Of a DNA stretch of 64,000 nucleotides, positions 8,219 to 21,706 are shown piece by piece; within the stretch, counting starts at the first letter, position 1, and each line of letters starts with the position of its first letter. This DNA is from Herbidospora cretacea (lineage in GTDB: Bacteria; Actinomycetota; Actinomycetes; Streptosporangiales; Streptosporangiaceae), in NCBI RefSeq assembly GCF_001570605.1, contig NZ_BBXG01000011.1, forward strand, positions 62,001-126,000, read 5' to 3'. Both the position numbers and the translations under genes were made by a program. The notes beneath the pieces are model-generated. The model saw only the letters and a program-made list of their open reading frames with translations. It was not told the DNA's origin and made no database searches.

Positions 8219-8723
8219 GCCTCGCTCTCCTCCGGCTCAGGGGAAACTCCCTTCAGTTAACCCTAAAGCACCCTCTTCTGGATATGTCGCGAAAACATGA
8301 GGTTCAGCCAGTCAGGGGTCATGTCAAGGGACTGTAGCCGACTGATTCCCGGCCAGACATCGGACTTCTCATAGCGAAGCCAGCAACGGGAGGGCCACGT
8401 CTGTCAGGGAACTGTCATGTCTCATTCGCCTCAGTCATGACAGCGGATGAAACAGATCTTCGATTAGCGACAGCACCATTCCGGCGCCATATGACATGCC
8501 GGGGTTGGGATCCATGTCAAAGGCAAGCATTACGGTGCGAGACGGGCACGGACGGATGACACCGGACGCCCGGAAAGCCCCAGGATGTCAAAGGCGGCGG
8601 ATGCCTCGTGGACCAGCGACAGCCGCTCGACCGCTGGAGAACCTGACCGTCGCGGCGGACACGGCCAAGCGCGGCCCTCCGCCAAACCTCGTCCGTTGCG
8701 GCGTGGAGCCGGAGCGGGTGGTT
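8219..8723. other. 505-bp non-coding stretch with repeated ATGTCAA/TGACATG motifs
   Basis: No protein-like frame is seen. ATGTCAA(A/G)GG occurs at 8321, 8514 and 8585, inverted TGACATG at 8492-8498, GTCATGTC at 8414-8421, and TCATGACA at 8435-8442. A minus-strand TAGGGT (8265-8260) could be the -10 for the VanW gene. The motif density suggests a regulator-binding region, but no family could be assigned. Confidence 0.45.
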
Positions 8724-8793
8724 GGCGCCGGACACGGCGGAGAGCCGGGGCGGCGGGCGGGGCCGGCCCGGCGGAGCCGTAACGGAGAAGAAG
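8724..8793 (+). repeat. Dispersed ~70-bp repeat, copy 1
   Basis: Begins GGCGCCGG and ends GGAGCCGTAACGGAGAAG followed by AAG, with a G+C-rich middle containing GGGCGGGGCCGG. Two further copies (20581-20651, opposite strand; 22386-22453) share both ends and overall length. This copy lies just beyond the gatB terminator. It resembles REP-type intergenic elements, but no known family was recognised. Confidence 0.75.
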
Positions 8794-8800
8794 GCTTGTG

Positions 8801-8836
8801 AATGGGTGGCCGGGGTCAAAGGGCCGGCCACCCATT
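8801..8836 (-). terminator. gatB terminator
   Basis: A perfect 13-bp stem, AATGGGTGGCCGG against CCGGCCACCCATT, with a loop of about 10 bases, starting six bases past the gatB stop. No clear U-run follows, which is usual for actinomycete terminators. Confidence 0.75.
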
Positions 8837-8841
8837 TGGGG

Positions 8842-10350
8842 CTATTCGCTCGCGCCGAGCTTTTCGAGGATGAGGGCGCGGGCGCGGCCGGCGTCGGCCT
8901 TGCCGCGGCTGGCCTTCATGACACCGCCGACCAGGGCGCCGACGGCGGCGATCTTGCCGCCGCGGATCTTGTCGGCCGCGTCGGCGTTGTCGGCGATGAC
9001 CTGGTCGATGATGGCCGAGAGCTCGCCCTCGTCGTTGACGATCTTCAGGCCGCGGGCCTCGACGACCTCGTCGGGCGAGCCCTCACCGGCGAGCACGCCT
9101 TCGAGGACCTGGCGGGCCAGCTTGTCGTTGAGCGCGCCCGACTTCACCAGCTCGGTCACCCGCGCGATCTGCGCCGGGCTGATCGGCAGCTCGGCCAGGG
9201 AGACGCCGTTCTCGTTGGCGCGGCGGGCCAGCTCGCCCATCCACCACTTGCGCGCGTCGGCCGCCGGGGCCCCGGCCTCGACCGTGGCCTCGACCAGGCC
9301 GAACGCGTCGGCGTTGTGCATGGCGGCCATGTCGAGGTCGCTGACCCCCCACTCGGCCTGCAGCCGCGCGCGGCGGACCGACGGCAGCTCGGGCAGCTCG
9401 GCCTTGAGCTGCGCGACCCACGCCGGGTCGGGCGCGATCGGGACCAGGTCGGGCTCGGGGAAGTAGCGGTAGTCCTGCGCCTCCTCCTTCGAGCGGCCGG
9501 AGGTGGTCAGGCCGGTGTCCTCGTGGAAGTGGCGGGTCTCCTGGATGATCCGGCCGCCCCCGGCCAGGATCGCGGCCTGCCGCTCGATCTCCCCGCGCAC
9601 CGACCGCTCGACGCTGCGGAAGGAGTTGACGTTCTTGGTCTCGGTACGGGTGCCCCACTCGGTGGAGCCGCGCGGCATCAGCGAGACGTTGACGTCGCAG
9701 CGCATCGAACCCTGGTCCATCCGGACATCCGAGACACCGAGGGCGCGCATGACCTCGCGCAGCTCGGTCGCGTAGGCGCGGGCGACCTCGGGGGCCAGCC
9801 GGTCGGTGCCCTCGATGGGCTTGGTGACGATCTCGACGAGCGGGATGCCGGCCCGGTTGTAGTCGACGATCGAGTGGTCGGCGCCCTGGATGCGCCCGGT
9901 CGCGCCACCGACGTGGGTCGACTTGCCGGTGTCCTCCTCCAGGTGGACGCGCTCGATCTCGATCCGCACGGTCTTGCCCTCGACGGTGATGTCGAGGTAG
10001 CCGTCGAAGCAGAGAGGCTCGTCGTACTGGCTGATCTGGTAGTTCTTCGGCATGTCCGGATAGAAGTAGTTCTTCCGGGCGAACCTGCACCACTCGGCGA
10101 TCGAGCAGTTGAGCGCGAGACCGATGCGGATGGTCGACTCGATCGCCGCCGCGTTGGCGACGGGGAGCGCGCCGGGGAAGGCCAGGCAGGTCGGGCAGAC
10201 GTGGGTGTTCGGCGGAGCGCCGAAGGTCGTCGGGCAGCCGCAGAACATCTTCGAGTGGGTGCCGAGTTCGACGTGGGTCTCCAGGCCGAGCACCGGCTCG
10301 AACCTCTCCAACGCCTCGTCGTACGGCATGAGTGTCGGCGTGTCAGCCAT
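8842..10350 (-). CDS. gatB: Asp/Glu-tRNA(Asn/Gln) amidotransferase subunit B
   Basis: The 502-residue GatB subunit binds misacylated tRNA and carries out the ATP-dependent activation step that converts Glu-tRNA(Gln) or Asp-tRNA(Asn) to the amide form. The N-terminus has the family signature [20 protein letters not shown] with the zinc-ligand cysteines CGCP and CPTC. The YqeY-like tail domain is at the C-terminus. ATG 10350 lies inside the end of the upstream gene (8-bp overlap), so the gene is translationally coupled to the inserted ATPase/Toprim-like cassette rather than to gatA. Length is normal. Identity is certain. Confidence 0.98.
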   Translation of the reverse strand: MADTPTLMPYDEALERFEPVLGLETHVELGTHSKMFCGCPTTFGAPPNTHVCPTCLAFPGALPVANAAAIESTIRIGLALNCSIAEWCRFARKNYFYPDMPKNYQISQYDEPLCFDGYLDITVEGKTVRIEIERVHLEEDTGKSTHVGGATGRIQGADHSIVDYNRAGIPLVEIVTKPIEGTDRLAPEVARAYATELREVMRALGVSDVRMDQGSMRCDVNVSLMPRGSTEWGTRTETKNVNSFRSVERSVRGEIERQAAILAGGGRIIQETRHFHEDTGLTTSGRSKEEAQDYRYFPEPDLVPIAPDPAWVAQLKAELPELPSVRRARLQAEWGVSDLDMAAMHNADAFGLVEATVEAGAPAADARKWWMGELARRANENGVSLAELPISPAQIARVTELVKSGALNDKLARQVLEGVLAGEGSPDEVVEARGLKIVNDEGELSAIIDQVIADNADAADKIRGGKIAAVGALVGGVMKASRGKADAGRARALILEKLGASE

Positions 10351-10981
10351 GCTGGTAACCCAGTCCTTCCAGAGCTTTGATCATGTCGGCCCACCACTGC
10401 CGGAAGGACGGCACCTTCTTCAGCACGGCGATATCAGCCGCTTCGGCCATATTGATGTAGAAATCCCGCATAACGCCGGTCTTGCCAGGGTTCATCCCAG
10501 CGTCGTTCTTGAGCAGAGCCGCCAGGAGAGCCTTGGGGTCGGCACACCGCTCCACACCCTCCCCCACCGGGATGTCGGTCTTCGGTCTGCGCAGGCACAG
10601 GACCGTCGACAGCGCGGCGACATCGGCGAGAATCCACGCCTCCGTCTCCCGGATCGGGACCACCGTGACCATCGGCTCGGGTGTGCCGATCGCCTCCCAG
10701 GCCTCCCGCATTCGCCGGATCACCTCGTCGGACTTCGACGCCGGGGCGCCGTCGTGGTGATAGAGGACCACGTCGTAGGTGCCGCGCTCAGCCTCGAGTG
10801 CCTTGATCACACTGTCGGGGTGCTGGTTGCCCGCCCGGGTCAGGCTGCGGATGTCCTGGACCTCTCGGCACGCCGGGAAGTTCTCGATGACCAGGATCTC
10901 CAGAGCCCGGCGCAGCAGGATCGGGAGAAACCAATCATCGGTGGGACCCTCACGGACGGGGACACAACTGACGCTTCTCAC
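10343..10981 (-). CDS. Toprim/DUF4276-like protein paired with an AAA ATPase, inside gatCAB
   Basis: A 212-residue cytosolic protein. Its N-terminus, [11 protein letters not shown], matches the Glu-Gly-x-Thr-(Asp/Glu) first motif of Toprim-fold nucleases such as DUF4276 and RloB; HHDG (about 75-78) and [14 protein letters not shown] (about 107-120) fit the later acidic motifs. GTG 10981 overlaps the ATPase stop by four bases (GTGA), and its own stop overlaps gatB by eight, so all are co-translated. ATPase plus Toprim-like pairs are common in antiphage modules (OLD-like, PARIS-like, RloA/B-like); that role here is inference. Family assignment from motifs is moderate, and the function could be other nucleic-acid metabolism. 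Confidence 0.66.
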   Translation of the reverse strand: MRSVSCVPVREGPTDDWFLPILLRRALEILVIENFPACREVQDIRSLTRAGNQHPDSVIKALEAERGTYDVVLYHHDGAPASKSDEVIRRMREAWEAIGTPEPMVTVVPIRETEAWILADVAALSTVLCLRRPKTDIPVGEGVERCADPKALLAALLKNDAGMNPGKTGVMRDFYINMAEAADIAVLKKVPSFRQWWADMIKALEGLGYQHG

Positions 10982-12105
10982 CCGACCGGCTCCTCGATTC
11001 CGGCCCGGAACCGATCGAGCTCGGAGTCGGTGACACGAGCCCATCGCTCGTTTTCGACAGCGGCCGGACCGCCCTCGTCACGTAGTCGCCGCACCCTGGT
11101 GACCCTGCTCGGAACACCGTTTTCGATGATCGTGGTCATGTCGAAATAGGCGATGTTCCGAGGCGGCACGACGTCGAGGACCACTGGCGAATGACTGGTG
11201 AAGATCACCTGCCGGTCCCCGTCGAGTTCCTGCGCGATGCCGAGCAGTTGGCGCAGCCGGTCGGGAAACACCCCGTTCTCCGGCTCCTCGATGGCCACCA
11301 GGCCGGTGTCGTGCAGAGCGGCGAGTACCGCGAGCATGCGGAGAGTGCCGTCTGAGGCCAGTTCAGCGCCAATCCGGGCGTGGTATTGGCTGGAGAACTC
11401 GATGCGCACGTCACGCCGGGCTTCATCGACGACGACGTCGAAACCGGTCACCTCACGGACCAGCCCCACGAGCCGCATGCTGATCTCTTGGAGCCCAGCC
11501 CCCCGGGGGAACTTGACGCCCGACTCGATCGCCAATCTTCGGAGGAAGTTGGGGAGGTTCCGGCCGCTCTGTTCGAGTAGCGACCCGCCCCCGACCTGGC
11601 TCGGCAGACGCAAGGCGCCAGCTTCGAGATGCAAGATGGTGATATTGCGAAGTTCGCGCCAGATCATCCGCGCGAAAGCGAAGCGCGTCTTGGGTTCCCT
11701 GGGACCGAACATCGTGAAATCCATCTCGATGTCCGCCCAACGTCCTCCGTGGTCGGAGCCTTCGACTCGTTCGCTCTCGACGACGATGCCTTCCAGCCCG
11801 TCGTCCTGCAGACCCCACGCGAACACGACTTCATAGCGGGCGCTCTGGTGGAACCTGACCGAGAACCTCATTCGGTCGACGACTCCGCCGTCACCGGTCT
11901 GCCGGAACAGACCACGCGCGTCACCACGTGTGAGTGCGACCGCGCTTTCCATGCCCCTGGTCACCGCAGCGGAGAGAAACGACAGAGCGTCCAGAAGATT
12001 GGATTTGCCGCTCGCGTTGGTGCCGATGAGGACGAGGAAGGGCGGCACGTCGAGCGCGAAGTTCTCGAACGACTTGAAGCCGTCGATCTCGATGCGAGTG
12101 ATCAT
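10978..12105 (-). CDS. AAA_21/RecF-like ABC-type ATPase, inside gatCAB
   Basis: A 375-residue SMC/OLD-type ATPase: ITRIEIDGFKSFENF start, Walker A GTNASGKS (28-35), an ABC-signature-like SDGTLR, Walker B LVAIEEPENG and an H-loop FTSHSP. There is no long coiled coil and no fused Toprim domain; the partner is the next gene. ATG 12105 has GGAAGGAGGG upstream and starts 32 bases after gatA. Codon use is looser than in gatA and gatB, with AGA, TTG and GAA codons visible around 11530-11660, a sign of separate origin. Likely a nucleotide-gated sensor/effector controller, probably defensive; this is inferred from pairing and family. Confidence 0.82.
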   Translation of the reverse strand: MITRIEIDGFKSFENFALDVPPFLVLIGTNASGKSNLLDALSFLSAAVTRGMESAVALTRGDARGLFRQTGDGGVVDRMRFSVRFHQSARYEVVFAWGLQDDGLEGIVVESERVEGSDHGGRWADIEMDFTMFGPREPKTRFAFARMIWRELRNITILHLEAGALRLPSQVGGGSLLEQSGRNLPNFLRRLAIESGVKFPRGAGLQEISMRLVGLVREVTGFDVVVDEARRDVRIEFSSQYHARIGAELASDGTLRMLAVLAALHDTGLVAIEEPENGVFPDRLRQLLGIAQELDGDRQVIFTSHSPVVLDVVPPRNIAYFDMTTIIENGVPSRVTRVRRLRDEGGPAAVENERWARVTDSELDRFRAGIEEPVG

Positions 12106-12137
12106 GCCGCCCTCCTTCCCTGTTTCTCCAGGGTCGC

Positions 12138-13631
12138 CTACAGGGCCGGGGCCTTGGACAGCAGCGGCCCGCCCCACCGGGACTCGAACGCGCGCTCCAC
12201 CGCGGCGCCGACGCGGTAACACCGGTCGTCACCAAGAACGGGCGCCATGATCTGCAGACCGACCGGCAGCCCGTCTTCGTCAGCCAGACCACACGGCACC
12301 GACAGCGCCGCGTTCCCCGCCAGGTTCGACGGAATGGTGCACAGGTCGGCCAGGTACATGGCCATCGGGTCGTCGGCCCGCTCTCCGATCGGGAACGCCG
12401 TCGTCGGCGTCGTCGGCGAGATCAGCACGTCCACGTGCTGGAACGCGGCGTCGAAGTCACGGGAGATCAGCGTGCGGACCTTCTGCGCCGACCCGTAGTA
12501 GGCGTCGTAGTAGCCGGAGGAGAGCGCGTAGGTCCCGAGCATGATGCGCCGCTTGACCTCGGGCCCGAACCCGGCCGCCCGGGTCAGCGCCATGACCTCT
12601 TCGGCCGAGCGCGTGCCGTCGTCGCCCACCCGCAGCCCGTAGCGCATCGCGTCGAACCGGGCGAGGTTCGACGAGCACTCCGACGGGGCGATCAGGTAGT
12701 AGGCGGGCAGCGCGTAGGTGAACGAGGGACACGACACCTCGACGACCTTGGCCCCCAGCGATTCGAGCAGCTCGACGGCCTCCTGGAACCGGGCGAGAAC
12801 GCCGGGCTGGTAGCCGTCGCCGCCGAACTCCTTGACCACGCCGACGGTCAGCCCGGCGACGTCGCCCTGCCGGGCCGCCTCGACCACAGACGGAACCGGC
12901 TGGTCGATCGAGGTCGAGTCCATCGGGTCGTGGCCGGAGAAGGCCTCGTGGAGAAGGGCCGCGTCCATGACGTTGCGGGCGAAGGGCCCGGGGGTGTCGA
13001 GCGAGGACGCGAACGCGATCAGCCCGTAGCGGGACGAACCGCCATAGGTCGGCTTCATGCCGACGATGCCGGTCACCGCGGCGGGCTGGCGGATGGATCC
13101 GCCGGTGTCCGTGCCGGTGGAGAGGGGTGCCTCGTAGGCGGCCACGGAAGCCGAGGCGCCGCCCGAGGAGCCGCCGGGGATCCGGGTCAGGTCCCAGGGG
13201 TTGTGGGTGGGGCCGTAGGCCGAGTTCTCGGTGGACGAGCCCATCGCGAACTCGTCGAGGTTGGTCTTGCCCAGGATGACCAGCCCGGCCTCGCGCAGCC
13301 GGCGCGTCACCGTCGCGTCGTAGGGCGGACGCCAGCCTTCGAGGATCTTCGACCCGGCCGTGGTCGGCATGTCCTTCGTGGTGAAGACGTCCTTGTGGGC
13401 GATCGGCACTCCGGCCAGCGGGCCCAGCTCCTCGCCGGCGGCCCGGCGGGCGTCGACAGCGGCGGCCTGGGCGAGCGCGGCTTCGGCCCCGACGTGCAGG
13501 AACGCGTGGACCCGGTCCTCCACGGCGGCGATCCGGTCGAGGTGGGCCTGCGCCACCTCGACGGCGGAGACCTCGCCGGAGGCGATCAGGGAACCCAGCT
13601 CGGCGGCGGTCTTCTTGATCAGCTCGCTCAC
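12138..13631 (-). CDS. gatA: Asp/Glu-tRNA(Asn/Gln) amidotransferase subunit A
   Basis: The 497-residue amidase subunit releases ammonia from glutamine for GatB. The Ser-cis-Ser-Lys catalytic set is complete: Lys80 in VPIAHKDVF, Ser155 in PGGSSGGAS and the nucleophile Ser179 in TDTGGSIRQ. The ATG overlaps the gatC stop by four bases (ATGA), normal coupling. What is odd is the downstream side: gatB does not follow directly but is displaced by a 1.8-kb ATPase/Toprim-like cassette. Length and motifs are typical of a housekeeping enzyme. Confidence 0.98.
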   Translation of the reverse strand: MSELIKKTAAELGSLIASGEVSAVEVAQAHLDRIAAVEDRVHAFLHVGAEAALAQAAAVDARRAAGEELGPLAGVPIAHKDVFTTKDMPTTAGSKILEGWRPPYDATVTRRLREAGLVILGKTNLDEFAMGSSTENSAYGPTHNPWDLTRIPGGSSGGASASVAAYEAPLSTGTDTGGSIRQPAAVTGIVGMKPTYGGSSRYGLIAFASSLDTPGPFARNVMDAALLHEAFSGHDPMDSTSIDQPVPSVVEAARQGDVAGLTVGVVKEFGGDGYQPGVLARFQEAVELLESLGAKVVEVSCPSFTYALPAYYLIAPSECSSNLARFDAMRYGLRVGDDGTRSAEEVMALTRAAGFGPEVKRRIMLGTYALSSGYYDAYYGSAQKVRTLISRDFDAAFQHVDVLISPTTPTTAFPIGERADDPMAMYLADLCTIPSNLAGNAALSVPCGLADEDGLPVGLQIMAPVLGDDRCYRVGAAVERAFESRWGGPLLSKAPAL

Positions 13632-13927
13632 GCCTCCTCCCCGAGGATGCGGGGCACCCGGAAGCGGTCGTCCTCGACGGCGGGAGCGCCGGAAAGGGCC
13701 TGCTCCGGAGTGAGGCTGGGGGCGACGACGTCAGGCCGGAACACGTTGGTCAGCGGCAGCGCGTGGGAGGACGGCGGGATGTCGGCGGTGGCGACCTCCG
13801 CGACGCGGGCGACCGCGCCGACGATCTGGTCGAGCTGGGCGGCGAAGTGGTCGAGTTCCTCGTCGGCCAGCGCCAGCCGGGACAGCCGGGCCAGGTGAGC
13901 GACCTCTTCGCGGGTTATGGCAGACAT
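13628..13927 (-). CDS. gatC: Asp/Glu-tRNA(Asn/Gln) amidotransferase subunit C
   Basis: The 99-residue small subunit wraps around GatA and stabilises the GatA-GatB interface. The family start [23 protein letters not shown] is clear, and residues around [13 protein letters not shown] match the GatC C-terminal half. It is the first gene of the operon gatC-gatA-ATPase-Toprim-gatB. The Shine-Dalgarno sequence is weak (AGGAA too far upstream). The 96-bp gap before it, shared with the end of the second GGDEF-EAL gene, should hold the operon promoter; no clear element was identified. Confidence 0.97.
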   Translation of the reverse strand: MSAITREEVAHLARLSRLALADEELDHFAAQLDQIVGAVARVAEVATADIPPSSHALPLTNVFRPDVVAPSLTPEQALSGAPAVEDDRFRVPRILGEEA

Positions 13928-14000
13928 AAGTCGTTTAACCCGATTCCTGGGTGGAGTGTGGACACCTCATCCTAGGGCGCTGCGCCCACCCTCCTCGACG

Positions 14001-14030
14001 CGATCAGATGCGATCAGACGTGATCAGTCG
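14001..14030. repeat. Triplicated 10-bp motif at the 3' end of the GGDEF-EAL gene
   Basis: CGATCAGATG, CGATCAGACG and TGATCAGTCG follow one another without gaps; the third includes the TGA stop of the gene on the minus strand (14026-14024). It may be a small slippage product. No function is implied. Confidence 0.5.
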
Positions 14031-16141
14031 ACGGTGGAGGTGGCCATCGGCAACCGCATCCGCGACCGCAGCCACACGACGGCCTCCTCGGCCGGCATGG
14101 GCTCGGCGAGCCACCAGCCTTGCCCGGCGTGGCAGCCCATGCCGCGCAATTGCGCGGCGATGTCGGCCGATTCGACCCCTTCGGCCACGGCCCGCAATCC
14201 GAGCGAGCGCACCAGGTCGATGATCGAGCGCACGATCCGCTCGTCGTCGGCAGACTCGCCCAGTTTCCGGACGAACGAGGCGTCGATCTTGACCTCGTCG
14301 ACCTGCAGGCGCTGCAGCCGTACGAGGGTCGAGTAACCGGTGCCGAAATCGTCCAGCGCAAGGGGGACGCCCAGTTCCGCCAGCGTGCGGATGGTGTCGG
14401 CCGAGTAGGCCTGGTCGGTCATCAGGATGCGCTCGGTGACCTCCAGGTGGATGGCCTTGGCGGGCAGCGAATACCGGGCCAGACCGGCCGAGAGCTGATC
14501 GGGGAGACCGGAGTCGAGCAGGTCGCGGGCCGAGACGTTGACCGAGATCGGGACCTCCAGGCCGGCGTGCCACCAGCGGGCGGCCTGGGCGAGCGCCTTG
14601 GCGATCACGTACTGGGTGAGCTCGCGCATCAGATACGACTGCTCGGCCAGCGGGATGAACTCGGCGGGCGAGACGGGGCCGCGTACCGGATGCCACCAGC
14701 GCAGGAGCGCCTCGACGCCCTCGACGCGGCCGTCCAGGAGGGCCACCTTGGGCTGGTAGTGCAGGTCGAGTTCGGCGCCGTCGATGGCCCGGCGCAGGTC
14801 GCCGAGGAGGCTGAGGCGTTCCGGGGAGTTGCGGTCGCGTTCGGCGACGTAGAACTCGACGCCGGAGCGGGCCTCCTTGGCCATGTACATCGCCACGTCG
14901 GAGCGCTGGAGCAGCAGCTCGAAGTCGGGCGCGTGGTCGGGGTAGAGGGCGATGCCGATGGAGGCGTCGAGGTCGAAGGTCATCCCTTCGAGCCGCACCG
15001 GTTCGGTCAGCGCCACCCGCAGCCGCGAGGCCACCTCCTTGGCCGCCTGGGCGTCCCTGATCTGCGGCAGCAGCACGGCGAACTCGTCGCCGCCCAGCCG
15101 CGCCACGACGTCACCGGGCCGCACGGAATGGGTCAGCCGGTGGGCCACGATCTGGAGCAGCAGGTCGCCGACCGGGTGTCCCAGGGTGTCGTTGACCTCT
15201 TTGAACCGGTCGAGGTCGAGCAGGAACAGGCCCACCCGTTCATCTTCACGGGCCTCGGCAAGCGCTTCCTCCGTACGGAGAATGAGCAGTTTCCTGTTCG
15301 GGAGCCCGGTCAGGCCGTCGTGCATGGCCTGGTGGTCGCGCCGCATCGACAGCGTGGCGGTGAAGTAGACGGCCGCGAGCGGCGCGACGAACAGCGGGAC
15401 CAGCCCGGCGGAGTGCTCCATGACCACCACGACCAGCGGCGCGAGCCCGAGCAGCGCGCCGTAGACGAGCCCCTGGGGCAGCAGCGAGGTCTTCAGCACC
15501 CGGATGACGCTCTTGCGCTCGTGCAGCGCCACCGCGCCACACACCAGCAGGCCTCTGACCAGGAAGTACGCCAGCCCGGCGAGCAGGATGGCCGGGATGT
15601 CGGCGCCGCTGGGCGTCCAGGTGCTCATGGGCCGGGGGTGCACGCCGAACATGCCGAACGTCACGGCGGCGGCCAGGCAGGCGAGCGTCACCTGGGCGAT
15701 GTTGAACGCGATCCGGTGCCAGGCCCGCTTGTGCACCAGCCCGCTGACCAGCATCGCGACGGCCTGCATGATCGCGGCGGCGGACAGCCCGTAATGCATC
15801 AGCACGGCGAACGTGAACATCGTCGAGGTGGGGGTGCCTCCGACGAGCGCGGACGAACTCACCATCACCGGCCGCAGCTCGCCCAGGAAGACGAGCGCGA
15901 CCAGCACCCAGAAGAGCGGTTCGCCGGCGAGGAGCGCCAGCTCCGGGCCGCCGAGCCGGACACTGGCGACCATGAGGGCGGTCAGCCCGATCGTGATGAT
16001 CGCCGCGAAGTAGGTCCACAGGGGCGAACCGAGCCTTGGTCCGGCGTCCCGTGTGTCGGGCGGCGCGGAGGCACGGCCGGTCGGCCCGGTCGAATCGCCA
16101 ATCTCAGGACATGGCATGAGATGGCGCGCAATTGCAGTCAT
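14024..16141 (-). CDS. Membrane GGDEF-EAL cyclic-di-GMP protein
   Basis: A 705-residue c-di-GMP enzyme with about seven hydrophobic helices (residues 45-270), no PAS domain, then GGDEF (RLGGDEF, about 350-354; RxxD inhibitory site RPGD five residues before) and EAL (EALLRW, about 477; LEVTE, DDFGTGYS, VAEGVE). All key motifs are kept in both domains. ATG 16141 is taken; a TTG six codons earlier is possible. It sits between gatC and the cellulase gene and is transcribed away from the cellulase. It resembles widespread actinomycete RmdB/CdgA-like dual-domain proteins, but no orthology is claimed. Confidence 0.92.
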   Translation of the reverse strand: MTAIARHLMPCPEIGDSTGPTGRASAPPDTRDAGPRLGSPLWTYFAAIITIGLTALMVASVRLGGPELALLAGEPLFWVLVALVFLGELRPVMVSSSALVGGTPTSTMFTFAVLMHYGLSAAAIMQAVAMLVSGLVHKRAWHRIAFNIAQVTLACLAAAVTFGMFGVHPRPMSTWTPSGADIPAILLAGLAYFLVRGLLVCGAVALHERKSVIRVLKTSLLPQGLVYGALLGLAPLVVVVMEHSAGLVPLFVAPLAAVYFTATLSMRRDHQAMHDGLTGLPNRKLLILRTEEALAEAREDERVGLFLLDLDRFKEVNDTLGHPVGDLLLQIVAHRLTHSVRPGDVVARLGGDEFAVLLPQIRDAQAAKEVASRLRVALTEPVRLEGMTFDLDASIGIALYPDHAPDFELLLQRSDVAMYMAKEARSGVEFYVAERDRNSPERLSLLGDLRRAIDGAELDLHYQPKVALLDGRVEGVEALLRWWHPVRGPVSPAEFIPLAEQSYLMRELTQYVIAKALAQAARWWHAGLEVPISVNVSARDLLDSGLPDQLSAGLARYSLPAKAIHLEVTERILMTDQAYSADTIRTLAELGVPLALDDFGTGYSTLVRLQRLQVDEVKIDASFVRKLGESADDERIVRSIIDLVRSLGLRAVAEGVESADIAAQLRGMGCHAGQGWWLAEPMPAEEAVVWLRSRMRLPMATSTVD

Positions 16142-16249
16142 CGTTGAGAAACCCCCCAAGAGGTCACTATGGGAGGGTACGGCCTACGGGCCACTTCGCG
16201 AAACCGCTTGGGCACGTTCCGTTACGGGATATTTCATGCGATGAGTTGA

Positions 16250-17809
<1,560 letters not shown>

Positions 17810-17859
17810 CCCAAGAACGCTGCGGGCCGCACCGAACCACACCGAGGCCCCCGCAGACC

Positions 17860-17904
17860 GAGGCCACCCTTCCCGGCCCAGAAGCCCGGGACGGGTGGCC
17901 TCTT
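17860..17904. terminator. Bidirectional terminator between cellulase and ligA
   Basis: GAGGCCACCC (17860-17869) pairs with GGGTGGCCTC (17893-17902), with an inner CCCGG/CCGGG stem. It lies in the 98-bp gap between the convergent genes and can serve both strands. Confidence 0.75.
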
Positions 17905-17907
17905 CCA

Positions 17908-20537
<2,630 letters not shown>

Positions 20538-20580
20538 AGAGGAAGAGATATCGGTTCGCACTTGCAATCGAATGGAAGAA

Positions 20581-20651
20581 CTTCTTCTCCGTTACGGCTC
20601 CGCCTGCCCCGGCCCCGACCGCCGCCGTGACCACGGCCCGCACCCGGCGCC
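20581..20651 (-). repeat. Dispersed ~70-bp repeat, copy 2
   Basis: Read on the minus strand it begins GGCGCCGG (20651 downward) and ends GGAGCCGTAACGGAGAAG plus AAG (20581), like copies 1 and 3. It sits between the 3' end of the MetE-like gene and the start of the small secreted protein, both on the minus strand. Confidence 0.75.
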
Positions 20652-20685
20652 GACCGGCCGCGCACTCGTCCCGCCGCGACGGCGA

Positions 20686-21687
20686 TCACTCCTCCTCCGG
20701 GTCCTCCCGCAGCACCCGGGCCGCCTCGCGGCACTTGGCCAGCGCCGCCCGCGCGTAGGAGGGCGAGCCCCCCGCCAGCCCGCAGGCGGGCGTCAGCACG
20801 ACCTGGTGCGCCAGCCCTTCGGGCCCGAAGCCCAGCCGCCGCCACAGCTCCAGCGCCGGTTTGGCCACCACCCCGACATCGGGCAGCCGGCTGTCGGTCC
20901 CGGGGACGACGCCGAGGAAGAACGCGATCCCGGCCTCGATGGCCGTCCCGATGAGGTCCTCGTCGCGCCGCCGCATGAGCCCGGCGTCGATCGAGATCCC
21001 CTTGGCCCCGGCCGTCTGGATCACCTTGAACGGCACCGAGGGCGCGCAGCAGTGCACGATGGGGAACTCGGCGACAGAGAGCACCTGCCCGAGCCCGGCG
21101 GCGGCGATCGACCCGTCGACCGCCGCGAGACGCCCGAACCCCGACGCGGTCGGCACCGTCCCGGTCAGCACGCCGGGCAGCCCCGGCTCGTCGACCTGCA
21201 CCACGAGAGTGGCCCCCGGAACCCGTTTCCGCACGTCGGCGATGTGCTCCGTCAGCCCCTCGGCCAGCGACTCGGTCACATCCCTGACCGCCCCGGAGTC
21301 GGCGAGGATCTTGTCGCCGTAGCGCAGCTCGACGGCCCCGGCGAGCGTCCACGGCCCGCAGACCTGGATCTTCAGCGGCCCGCTGTACCCCTGGGCGACC
21401 TCCTCCAGCGCGTCGAGATCCCGGAGCAGATGATCACGCGCCCGCTTGTGGTCGCGGCCCGGCCGGTCGGCCATCCGCCAGCCCGAGGGCTGGACCTCGG
21501 CGGGAAGGTCGACCAGCAGCGCGGCGGTACGCCCGATCATGTCCGCCCCCACCCCGCGCGCCGGCAACTCGGGCAGATAGGGCATCGGCAGCTCACCGAA
21601 CACGGTCCGGAGCGCCTCGAAATGATCTTCGCCGGGATGGGAGCCGACCCCGGTCGCGGCGGCCTGGTCCCATGGGTACGCATGCAC
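20686..21687 (-). CDS. MetE-like (cobalamin-independent) methyltransferase, catalytic domain only
   Basis: A 333-residue protein equal to the C-terminal zinc domain of methionine synthase MetE, with no N-terminal half. Zinc-ligand candidates are His212 and Cys214 in FPIVHCCAPS and Cys302 in LTPACGLAGG; QVDEPGL (about 164-170) is another family block. GTG 21687 is the only plausible start and has TAAGCT seven bases upstream (leaderless). Full MetE uses methyl-tetrahydrofolate; single-domain forms may use other donors, including corrinoid proteins, so the substrate is open. It is a conserved neighbour of ligA and mnmA in actinomycetes. Confidence 0.85.
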   Translation of the reverse strand: MHAYPWDQAAATGVGSHPGEDHFEALRTVFGELPMPYLPELPARGVGADMIGRTAALLVDLPAEVQPSGWRMADRPGRDHKRARDHLLRDLDALEEVAQGYSGPLKIQVCGPWTLAGAVELRYGDKILADSGAVRDVTESLAEGLTEHIADVRKRVPGATLVVQVDEPGLPGVLTGTVPTASGFGRLAAVDGSIAAAGLGQVLSVAEFPIVHCCAPSVPFKVIQTAGAKGISIDAGLMRRRDEDLIGTAIEAGIAFFLGVVPGTDSRLPDVGVVAKPALELWRRLGFGPEGLAHQVVLTPACGLAGGSPSYARAALAKCREAARVLREDPEEE

Positions 21688-21693
21688 GGGGTC

Positions 21694-21700
21694 TAGCTTA
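21694..21700. promoter_or_regulatory. Shared -10 of two divergent leaderless genes
   Basis: The sequence TAGCTTA reads TAGCTT on the plus strand, seven bases before ATG 21707, and TAAGCT on the minus strand, seven bases before GTG 21687. Only 19 bases separate the two start codons, so one near-palindromic element appears to serve both directions. Confidence 0.65.
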
Positions 21701-21706
21701 GGAACT

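Noticed and set aside
10343-12105. Calling the ATPase/Toprim-like pair PARIS, Gabija or RloAB by name
   Set aside because: The second protein does not clearly match AriB, GajA or RloB in the motifs visible by eye; only the general ATPase plus Toprim-like class is supported.
16217-16235. CCGTTACGG near 16220 as a fourth copy of the dispersed repeat
   Set aside because: Only nine bases match and neither the GGAG flank nor the GGCGCCGG end is present.
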